Shown here piece by piece: positions 55,574-64,000 of a stretch of 64,000 nucleotides of DNA; the stretch's first letter is position 1; every line of letters starts with the position of its first letter. The DNA lies in the NCBI GenBank assembly GCA_033439685.1, contig JAUEDM010000006.1:2976001-3040000 (forward strand), in the 5' to 3' direction. The notes below the pieces were generated by a model. The model worked only from the letters and a program-made list of their open reading frames with translations. It was not told the DNA's origin and searched no databases. This DNA comes from Apodospora peruviana (taxonomy: Eukaryota > Ascomycota > Sordariomycetes > Sordariales > Lasiosphaeriaceae). Both the position numbers and the translations under genes were made by a program.

Positions 55574-56483
55574 TGTGAGTGTGAAGTAAACAGAAGTGAG
55601 ACCTGGATATCACTTTGCAATAGGCTTCTCATTCTTATTATTGGTTGTGTTTGGCGGTGGAGGTGAGGTGTCGTCGTCCACGGGTTTTATTCTCATCCAG
55701 TCCACAGGTCCCCCGCGACAAAGTCAGCTACGGAGGGCTACTAGCCAATAAGAGCCCAGTAAATGTGCATCTAAGCCATACAGATCACAGTAACCGCGGA
55801 TTCAACACCTCAGGAGGAGTTACGGCCCACGATTGGTGATGTACAAGAGCCGTTATCTGTAGTGTGTCCTAATGTATCAATGGACATACTCCATAGCGAT
55901 AAAAAACTGGTTTGGTCGAACACCATTCAAAGCTCTTCCGTTACCCTGGCAGATGCATACTCGGATAAAAGAATTTATTACTCCGTAGCCAGAGTTGCAC
56001 ATACAGGGTACCTGTCTGCTGTGAACCCCTGACCCCATTATGGCGGCTTTCTGCACAGGTGATCGTGGTCCGAGTTGTCCACCTGCAGCCTGGTACGTCA
56101 GACACCCCTTGGCAAGGTAGCACCGTAGCTTCCCCAAAACTCTCGTCGCCCTCAACCCGAGAAAGGCCACCTCAGTTCCAGATCCTTCAATCGTTTTCCT
56201 CTACTGAGCTTACCTAACCTAAGGTACCCATAGCTACAGCATCACACTATCGACTGCTTCACTGCTCTTTCCACAACGAGTGGCAGATTGAAAAGCAAGA
56301 ACCAACGAACTCACCAATCCCTATCTCCGAACACGCCGACTTGCCATCGTCATTTGTGCTCCGCGATGCAACCACTTTAATAACCATAGCACTATACGAC
56401 AGTAGCTATATTTAAGATTCCACGCAACAGAATCCTTGAGGCGGCGACGCATTCACTTGAACCCATCCTCAACCCTCCCGACA
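55574..56483. promoter_or_regulatory. divergent promoter region (cox18 and alg11)
   Basis: 910 bp holding both promoters. Includes TACTCCGTA at 55979-55987 and a TTACCTAACCTAAGGTACCC cluster at about 56210-56229. No gene seen. Confidence 0.5.
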
Positions 56484-58407
56484 ATGGCAGAGAAGTGCGG
56501 GCCACGAGACCCAAACGGGCGTGCTGCTCCGTTCTCGTTCGGCATGGATCCCAAAGTACTAGCCTTCGTCGCGGTGCCTATGCTGGCCGTGTTACCTCTC
56601 GCCTCGATATTTCTTCTGCCCATTCTGTGGCGTGCGGTCGGCTCCTCGCTGGGATGGTACCTTCGCAGGAAGACGGACGGCCGGCGGAGCCAGATCGTCG
56701 AACTTATGGACACGGACGAGAGGATATATCGGGAAAAGTCCGAAGAGAGGCGACGGGATAGTAGTGGCAGCGACGATGATGGGTGGGAGAATGTGGATGC
56801 GTATAGCCCTGGGACTGCGAAGAACGGCGAGAAGGGCGAGGAGGAGTGGGATGGTATCGTGGGCTTCTTCCATCCTTTCTGGTATGTGTTACCTCCTCCC
56901 CCCCCCCCCCCTTAATAAGAGAGATCAATGCTGATGTGCCTGTAAAGTAACGCTGGAGGAGGTGGAGAGAGAGTTCTATGGGCCGCGATCCGGGCTACAC
57001 AGCAGCGCTGGCCAAAGGCAAAGTGCGTAGTCTACACTGGTGACCATGACGCCAGTAAAGATGCCATCTTGGAGAGAGTCCAGGTCAGTCACCTTTCCTA
57101 TCGCCTTTGTGTGAGTCAGCAGGAAACTGACCCATTTCTCACCACAGACCCGGTTCAATATCCACCTCCATGCACCGACCGTGACCTTCCTCTACCTCTC
57201 GACGAGACACTGGGTGCTAGCCTCTACCTGGCCACATTTCACCCTGGCAGGGCAGTCTATAGGCTCCATTATCATGGCCTGGGACGCCTTTTCCCTCGTC
57301 GTTCCCGACATTTTTGTCGACACGATGGGCTACGCATTTGCTCTCGGCCTGTCCAAATTTCTCTTCCGCGACGTCCCAACCGGAGCCTACGTGCACTATC
57401 CCACCATCTCTACCGACATGCTTGAGTCGTTGAACCCAAAGTCCGCGGTAGGCGCGCAGGGCGTGAACGCCGGTCAGGGCACCGGCACGAGAGGAACCGT
57501 TAAGAAGATGTACTGGAATCTCTTTGCCAAAATCTACTCCCTCATGGGCGCATCCGTGGACGTGGTCATGACCAACTCGACGTGGACGCAGGCTCACATC
57601 CAGAAACTCTGGGGCCAGATGCGCCGCGAGGCCCGGAAACCGAGCGCCATCGCGGTCGTCTACCCGCCGGTCGCGGTGACCGAGATGGAGCAGGAGATCG
57701 AGGCATCGGCCGCCAGCGAGAGCAAGCGCGAGAAGGTGCTGTTGTACCTGGCGCAGTTCCGGCCGGAAAAGAACCACAAACTCATCTTGGAGTCGTTTGC
57801 CGAGTTTGTCAAGACGGGCACCGAGGCCGCCAAGTCGGCGCGCCTGGTGCTCATTGGGAGTGTCAGGGATGACCACGACTCTAAGCGGGTGTACGAACTG
57901 CGTCTGCTCGCGAACGAGCTGCATATCCGTGACCGGGTTGAGTTCCACCTGGATGCTTCGTGGCCAGACATTTTGGACTGGTTGCGCAAGGCGTCGGTTG
58001 GTGTTAACGGCATGTGGAACGAACACTTTGGTATCGGCGTCGTGGAGTACCAGGCCGCTGGGTTGATTGCGGTTGTCCACAACAGTGGTGGGCCGAAGCT
58101 GGATATTGTGGTTGATGTTGATGGGGAACCGACAGGTATAAAGACTATTACTGCTGTACATTTTCTTGGGTATGATGGCTAATATCATGCTTTTTTTTCG
58201 TTTCTAGGCTTCCACGCAACCACGTCTACGGAGTTCGCAGAGGGCTTCGAAAAGTCCCTGTCTCTGCCTAACCCCAGCGCAGTCAGACTGCGAGCCCGCC
58301 AATCGGCGAAACGATTTACGGAAGAGGAGTTTGCCAAGCGTTGGACCGCGCAGATGGAGACGTTGGTGAATATGAGGAAGAAAACTGCTGCTCCTGTTGT
58401 CACATGA
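56484..58407 (+). CDS. alg11: GDP-Man:Man3GlcNAc2-PP-dolichol alpha-1,2-mannosyltransferase (Alg11)
   Basis: Adds the fourth and fifth mannoses to the lipid-linked oligosaccharide on the cytosolic ER face. Four exons (56484-56881, 56948-57083, 57148-58135, 58208-58407) give 573 residues; introns are 66, 64 and 72 bp, the first with a 14-C run. An N-terminal membrane anchor (VLAFVAVPMLAVLPLASIFL) at about 24-43 is followed by GFFHPFCNAGGGGERVLWAA, the family's nucleotide-binding glycine loop, which is split by an intron. The GT4 domain has LYLAQFRPEKNHKLILESFA and the E-x7-E motif region MWNEHFGIGVVEYQAAG. Length is normal. Confidence 0.95.
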
Positions 58408-59137
58408 GTCTACTAAAGTGTGGTGGTTGGAGTATGACTGGTTATGAGCGAGTGTACGTTTTGCTTGTGTTACGGCGCTTGCAGGGTCAGTTTCCTTTGA
58501 ATATCATATAGAGGACTATGGATACCCCTTATTCTTTTTGCCGTTTATTTGTTTCGGTTCGGGTTCTTGGTCCAAGTCGGTTGGTTTTTACAACAGTGTG
58601 AATGGCTCTCGAGGGTCCTTGAAATTCAGGTAGGCTTGGCTGGAAGGGAAAAGGGAGACGCAAAAGCACGACGAAAGAAGATATACGAGCACAACGTCAT
58701 AAATGCAAGGGTGGAAGATAAATAAGTGAAAACAATAAAAAAGTAAGGCCAGCGCAGAACTCAAGTAATTACACGGGCTAGCACCTATCCCATATTATCC
58801 TATGTACAAAAAGCAGGCAGACCGCCATACCTAGTCCATCACCATTATCATCGACTCCCACCTCCCCGCCCTTCACCACGAGAACAGATATACCCCAAGG
58901 ACAGCCTTTCTTTTCTTTCACCTTGAAAAAAATAAAGGCAATTAACTGGTATCATACACAAAAGAAGGCGAGGTAAGACAAAAGCAAAGGTAGATAGATA
59001 CCTGAGTTGTGTAAACATGCTCTCATTTGACAGTGCGATATTGGATTATTATCCATCCAGTGAGATCGAGTCTGTAACGAAAACATACCGGGTTCCGTAT
59101 GCATGTCAACGGACTCTAGTCATCACGTATGGCGTGT
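58408..59137. other. intergenic between convergent genes
   Basis: 730 bp of 3' flank for alg11 and the GH72 gene; no gene seen. Confidence 0.6.
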
Positions 59138-60832
59138 CTAGATAGTGATACCGGCAGCAAAAGCAAACGCTCCCATCGCGACGGCGGGAAATACGAATGC
59201 TGTCGCCTGCCTGCCGGCGGCAGCCTTGCTCGAGCTTGCGGCGGGAGCAGCGGAAGTCCCGGTCGGCGTGGTACCCTCGGCTGTGTTAGAGCCAGGCTCT
59301 GCATGAGAAGGTAGATTAGCATATGCACCAGTAGAACAGAAAAGAAAGAGGGTCTTCTACGTACGGTTGATGCCGTCGTTCGCAATCGGCTTGACCTCAA
59401 GGTTCGTAAGAGACGAATCATCCGGGTTCTTGACCGAGAAGGTGACCTTATAGTTGCTGATATCGACAAGTTTGCCCACCGGCTTGGGGGAGACACCCTT
59501 GGCGATAATCTCGGGAGCTCCGGGCGGGACCTCAGGAAGAGTAAAGTTGCCGTTGAAGCCCTTGGTGGTGATGAGCTTGGAGTCGCACACCGGGGCCTTG
59601 GGCGGGTCGCCGCTAGGAGGCTTGGCGCCCTGGATCTGGGTGAAGTCGAGATTGGCCAGCTGGTCACGGAAAGTGTAGAAGTCGGTAAGGATCTTGACGG
59701 AACCGTCCTTTTCGTCGATCTCCACGAGGCCATAGTTGTTGCGTTCCTGCACGTACTCGTAGACGACACCGCCGGAGAAGGTATCGGTCATTTGGGGTCC
59801 GTAGATGGCGGAGACTTCGGTGAAGGGGCGGGGGGTGACATCGTTGCAGCCGTACTCGGAGTAGAAGACGGGGACCGAGCTACCCTTGAAGCCGGCCACC
59901 AACTTGTCGTAGCCGGACTTCTCAAAGGTGCTGTTTCCGCACCAGCTGTAGCTGTTGAGGGCAAAGAGGTCGGCATGGCTCATGTCATTGTCAACGCCCT
60001 CCTCGCGGCACTGGAAGTAGTTGAAGCTGTCAAACAGGACATCGCGAACATCCGCAGCCGAGTAGCCAACAGGAATCGGGCGGGTGGAGTGCTTGGCAAT
60101 GTAGTTCTTGAGATCACGAGTGACAGCGCGGACGTAGGGCGGGACCACTCCAGCCGACGGGATATTGCTGATGACTTCGTTTCCGGAGAAGAAGGCCAGG
60201 GTATTGGGATACGACTTGAAGGCCTCGACAACGGCAAAGGTTCGGTTCAGGTACGAGGCATAGTACGATTCCCAGGTATTGAAGTCGGTCAAGGACTCAC
60301 CGACGAGCGGGGAGTTGACGTCGAGGAGCATGTAGATGCCGGCGGCATTGAAGATGCTCGCGCACTCGTCGTGGTTGAGGTCCGGGCTTAGATTATAAAC
60401 ACGGATGGTGTTCACACCGAGGATCTGCATCAAGGCGGCATCGCGAAGGCAGTGGTCCTTTCTGCTCAAGGGGTCGAAACCCTCCTGCGGCTTGTATCCG
60501 GCCGAGCCGCCAGGTTGGTATGCCACGCCGACGATCTGGAACCGGTTGCCGGTGGCCGGGTTGACGAAGTAGTTGTCCTTGGCTTCCAAAGTCGGGACGG
60601 CGGCAGCAAGGGTCGCGCTGAGTGCGAGAAGCGCAGATTTAAGCTGTATTGAGACGGACAGGTCAGCTACCGGCTACCTCGGGCAGTCTTGGGATAATAA
60701 TAATAAGGCGGCTGTTTCAAAGCGAGAACGGTGGAGATAGCCACGTCAGAAGCTTAAAAGCTAGGATCCCAAGGTCTCGGGAACGGGGCCGCCATAAAAC
60801 AGGTTCGAAGGGAATGGAGCACCTACAAGCAT
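59138..60832 (-). CDS. GPI-anchored beta-1,3-glucanosyltransferase (GH72, Gel/Gas)
   Basis: It elongates cell-wall beta-1,3-glucan by cutting and re-joining chains outside the plasma membrane. Three exons are proposed: 60827-60832, 59365-60643 and 59138-59298, for 481 residues. The first exon encodes only Met-Leu; its 183-bp intron has GTAGGT, GCTGAC and TACAG, and no in-frame ATG exists without it. The result is a standard signal peptide (MLLKSALLALSATLAAAVP). The GH72 domain has both catalytic Glu residues, Glu158 (FFSGNEVIS) and Glu265 (VFYSEYGCN). The Cys-rich CBM43 module found in some members is absent. A Ser/Thr-rich linker and terminal hydrophobic stretch (ATAFVFPAVAMGAFAFAAGI) form a GPI signal. 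Gel1-type is likely. Confidence 0.93.
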
Positions 60833-62307
60833 GATGTATGTCTCGTCGAGTTATCGCGGTAACTCTACGATGGGATCGACAACGTCAGTGGAGGTTTTGG
60901 CGGGCGGATTGAAAAAAGCGAAAGATCAAATTGCTCGCAAAAAGAAGAGCGAGCAACTGCAATTGTCGGTATAAGGAGTGACTAGAACGGTGAGAAAAGG
61001 AGAGAATGACTCGAGCGCACCGCCTTCGTCGGATCACAGACAGCCAACTCTTCGGGCAGGAGACACGAAGCGGCGAAGTTGGGAAGAGGAAAAGGAGAGG
61101 AAGGCAACACGAGAACGAGCAAAGTGACGCCAAGCAGGGGTCGGTCGAGCTTGGTCTCCACCATCGTACCTGGCCGTGCTTACTCGCTGAACACCACCCA
61201 CTAAACAGCTGCAAACCGGCTGAACACAGTTAAATCTGGGGCAGAGCGCCTCCCCGTCGGTGGCACTCCACCACCACACGCCCAGAACGCCATCTCTGCT
61301 GGAGCACGGACTTTGTAAGGTAAATACGATCTGAGCGGGGTGCGCTAGACCTGTTCCTGTGTTGAGCGAAATCATTTTTGACTCTTTCCAACTCTCGAGG
61401 CTTCGGATGGAATCATGAAAACAATGACAGCCCAACGGCTTGCTGTTTACAACACGAAGGCATCACCATTTTCACCAAGCTTTGTTATGCTGTGACGTTA
61501 CGATGAGATTTAATTATCAAAGGGCTCCCTCCCGTTCCTGGTAAAATTTTGTCCCCTGGTTCCCTGTTCCATCGGGCCGGCCGCCTGCCCATTTCTGCAT
61601 TGATTTTCAGGGTCCTCCTCATTTGAACCACCATCCATCCCGTCTGTGGTTCTTGGATTCTACGTGCCACTCGATGCTGGCGAATTAATTGGCCGACGTT
61701 CTGTTACTGTCGTGTCGTCTATATACACGTGTACTCGGTGTATTGGGTTCTTTTGGAAATTTGTTAGAAGATGAGGTCGTTTGGACACAATCTGGCGGGG
61801 TGATTGATTCAAATCTGCAATTGTTTGTTTCACATGTTGGCGTGTCTTGGTATTTTTGTTTCAAGAATGATTTTCCAAGTTCTCGAGGTTGATTGGATCT
61901 CATCGACGATCAACAAGACCTTATTCTGATAGCTGTCCGGTAGCACTGCCAGGTGGCTGACAGCCGCTTGGTTGACGCGGGCTGACAAAGCACATCCAGT
62001 CTTCTAGAACCGTCCGAGGAACATCATGGATTCGGTCGTCGATGAGTGAACCACACTTCACCTCAAAGTAGAAAGAGAAGATAATTACGTTCCACATCAC
62101 AGATAGACCAGACCAACCTCGAATTAAGTGAACTTGATCACTTTATAATCAATTTGTCTGTCATTCTCAAGTGCAAACCCCTCCAAATAAACGGGCTGAT
62201 TAATCTCGTCATCTCACTGTCTCACATCGCCTCATCAACTCCAAACCTTCAACATAAGAGCCACAGCAGCACATTTTGCATCACTAACAGAGGCACAACC
62301 AAAAACC
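60833..62307. promoter_or_regulatory. divergent promoter region (GH72 and WLM genes)
   Basis: 1475 bp between divergent genes. Nothing coding was recognised; the frames on both strands are short and without domains. Confidence 0.5.
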
Positions 62308-63453
62308 ATGGACAACTCACTCTCATCACCACCCGTCAGCCCAGACAAGCCAAAGGGCTCATCACCATCCGAACCGGTCGACACATTCAAAATAACCATC
62401 AACTTCACGCCAGAGCACTACTCCGAAGCCTGGACATTCAACACAGCACCGACCCTAGCCGACCTCCTCTTAGAATGCCAAACCAATTTCCCCGAGTACG
62501 ACTGGTCCAAAACTAAAGCCATGCCCGCTTCCCGTCGTCCCGGGATTAAACCACTCCTCAAAACCCCCGACGACGACAACCTCTCCCTCTCACCACTGCA
62601 AAACACCGCCATAAAACTAATGGCGCCCAAAACCTCTTCCCTTGAGAGTCTACAATCCGCATCCGCCTCAGCAGCCGCTCTCAACGTAGCCCGCGTATCG
62701 CGCCGGATCAACAACCACCCCCGTTCCCATCGTCCGCATCAATCCCAAGAATATCTCCAATATACATTCCACACCCTCCGCCCATTACCCTATCTACCCA
62801 ACCCAGCCCGATCCCTCGCCTTCCTGGAACGTTTACGAAGTGACCCAGGAATCCGCGCAGCAATGCTCGCCCACAAATTCTCTGTTGGATTGTTAACAGA
62901 AATGGATCCCAGTCAGCACACGCAGTCCACCCACGAGGGCACCACGCGGATATTAGGTCTAAATCGCAACAAAGGCGAGGTTATTGAGTTACGACTGCGA
63001 ACAGACGTGTATGACGGCTACAGGGACTACAAGACCATCCGCAAGACATTGTGCCACGAACTCGCGCATAACGTGCATTCTGAGCACGATAGGCAGTTTT
63101 GGGATTTGACTGCTCAGATTGAGCGGGAGGTCAGCAGGGCGGACTGGAAATCTGGTGGGCGGGTGGTCGGCGGGCCCGATGGGGCCGAGTTTGCGCCGGA
63201 GAGAGGAGGAGGTGAGGAAGAGATGTTTATGGATCACGGTGGGTGGACGGGGGGGACTTATGTCCTCGGTGGAGGGAACGGGAATGGGCAGGGAGGGGGA
63301 ATGGGTAGGAGGGAGATTCTTGCCCGAGCGGCGGAGCAGAGGTTGAGGAATTTGGGATCGCAGGGACAGGGACAGGAAAAAGGGAAAGGGGGGAGTACTA
63401 CGGATAGGGAGGGTGGTGGTGGGAGCGAAGCAGGTGGGAGCAATCAGTCATAG
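62308..63453 (+). CDS. ubiquitin-like/WLM-domain metalloprotease (Wss1-like)
   Basis: Related to Wss1/Spartan-type proteases that digest proteins crosslinked to DNA, in the subgroup with an N-terminal ubiquitin-like domain. Single exon, 381 residues. Residues about 25-105 fit a ubiquitin-like fold (FKITINFTPEHYSEAWTFNT, LSPLQNTAIKLMAPK). The WLM domain follows (YTFHTLRPLPYLPNPARSLA, LAHKFSVGLLTEMDP, LGLNRNKGEVIELRLRT). The zinc site is HELAHNVHSEHD, with His250, Glu251, His254 and probably His260. The C-terminal 110 residues are Gly-rich and disordered, and no SHP or SIM motif was identified there. The protease role is inferred from the family. Confidence 0.9.
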   Translation: MDNSLSSPPVSPDKPKGSSPSEPVDTFKITINFTPEHYSEAWTFNTAPTLADLLLECQTNFPEYDWSKTKAMPASRRPGIKPLLKTPDDDNLSLSPLQNTAIKLMAPKTSSLESLQSASASAAALNVARVSRRINNHPRSHRPHQSQEYLQYTFHTLRPLPYLPNPARSLAFLERLRSDPGIRAAMLAHKFSVGLLTEMDPSQHTQSTHEGTTRILGLNRNKGEVIELRLRTDVYDGYRDYKTIRKTLCHELAHNVHSEHDRQFWDLTAQIEREVSRADWKSGGRVVGGPDGAEFAPERGGGEEEMFMDHGGWTGGTYVLGGGNGNGQGGGMGRREILARAAEQRLRNLGSQGQGQEKGKGGSTTDREGGGGSEAGGSNQS

Positions 63454-63734
63454 GTGGTTTTGCTAAAAGAGCGAACGTGGGTTGGATATTGTTTATTTTG
63501 GTGCCTGCGGATGATATCCTTGTTAGCAAGGTGTTTATGATTATGAGATTTGGTGTTGATAGGTACGGGTGTATGGTATGTATGGTGGTGGTTGGTTTCC
63601 AGGAAGAGATATTTGGAAGTGGGCAACAACACAACACACTCCTCGTAGCAGACATCTTGGGGACAGAACTATCTGTACAGTCTGTACTCCGTACTTGTAC
63701 GATATTTCCGGCACAGCCACATAACCATTACTAA
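63454..63734. other. intergenic between the WLM gene and tRNA-Asn
   Basis: 3' flank of the WLM gene and 5' flank of the tRNA gene. Contains TACTCCGTA at 63685-63693, 42 bp before the tRNA. Confidence 0.55.
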
Positions 63735-63808
63735 TCCTCTGTGGCGCAATTGGCTAGCGCGTCAGACTGTTAATCTGGAGGCTGTAAGTTCGACCCTTAC
63801 CGGAGGAG
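63735..63808 (+). tRNA. tRNA-Asn (GTT)
   Basis: A 74-nt cloverleaf without intron. The acceptor stem TCCTCTG pairs with CGGAGGA (one G-T pair), and G is the discriminator base. The D arm is GCGC-AATTGGCTA-GCGC and the anticodon arm is TCAGA-CTGTTAA-TCTGG with anticodon GTT. The T arm is GTAAG-TTCGACC-CTTAC. A run of eight T at 63817-63824 would terminate Pol III. Confidence 0.96.
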
Positions 63809-64000
63809 AAAATCCATTTTTTTTCAGTTGTCTTTTTTGACTTCGTGTTCGTCACAGGTCTTTTTCGCTGTCTTTTTGGTTTTCCGTTTGTTGTTGGACA
63901 TTTATTGGCTAGTCACCCCTGACCGTATTTGTTTGGTGGCGTTGCAGGGGGTAATAGGGGTTCGCTCACTGTCCCTGGAACTGACTAGATATAGGTACGG
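63809..64000. other. right end of window, no gene seen
   Basis: Contains the Pol III terminator T-run at 63817-63824 and further T-rich sequence; nothing else recognised. Confidence 0.6.

Noticed and set aside
57217..58188. 323-codon open frame antisense to alg11
   Set aside because: It lies opposite the long alg11 exon, has no family resemblance, and alg11 is fully supported by motifs and introns. Long antisense frames are common in GC-rich coding DNA.
1..64000. CRISPR arrays, intact transposons, secondary-metabolite cluster
   Set aside because: No direct-repeat/spacer structure, no transposase or reverse transcriptase frame, and no NRPS, PKS or terpene synthase gene was seen.

Overview
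This is a window of nuclear DNA from a filamentous ascomycete, most likely a Sordariomycete and perhaps Sordariales. The evidence is short introns (about 50-75 bp) with GTRNGT donors and CTAAC/CTGAC branch points, a dispersed single 5S rRNA gene of the Neurospora kind, ATP-citrate lyase split into two divergent genes, and Pezizomycotina-type protein families throughout. No virus, CRISPR array, intact transposon or secondary-metabolite cluster was seen.

Layout. Positions 1-3.8 kb: the last codons of a WD-repeat gene, a 5S rRNA gene on the minus strand, then a gene-poor stretch with two apparently decayed coding regions (one with a CCHC zinc knuckle). 3.9-10.4 kb: mitochondrial GrpE co-chaperone and RNA polymerase II subunit Rpb3 (divergent), then mitochondrial dicarboxylate carrier and mitochondrial Phe-tRNA synthetase (divergent). 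10.4-24 kb is sparser: calcipressin, an mpaB/DUF2236-type membrane protein, Rrg9 and a secreted intradiol dioxygenase. 24-30.4 kb: a large WDR62/MAPKBP1-like WD40 protein and the tRNA methyltransferase Trm2. 31-39 kb is a chromatin/kinetochore block: a CENP-Q-like protein with AT-hooks, an ER thioredoxin-like membrane protein, the Cnl2/Nkp2 kinetochore subunit, and the chromodomain protein Eaf3. One Eaf3 intron is 1.73 kb and contains a complete unidentified ORF. 40-48 kb: mitochondrial ribosomal protein uL30m and the divergent acl1/acl2 pair. 48.7-64 kb: Dlt1, Ndc1, Pep12, Cox18, Alg11, a GPI-anchored GH72 glucanosyltransferase, a ubiquitin-like/WLM metalloprotease and a tRNA-Asn gene.

How the genes fit together. 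Most are single-copy housekeeping genes. Seven are predicted to be mitochondrial in whole or part (GrpE, dicarboxylate carrier, Phe-RS, Rrg9, Trm2, uL30m, Cox18). The two ATP-citrate lyase subunits form one enzyme and share an intergenic region. CENP-Q and Cnl2 belong to the same inner-kinetochore assembly. Exon boundaries were placed by hand from splice signals and reading-frame continuity; products were named from remembered family sequences, with no database search. The most unusual structure is the inflated Eaf3 intron with its nested gene. The least certain entries are the two decayed regions near the left end and the exact starts of the CENP-Q and Dlt1 proteins.
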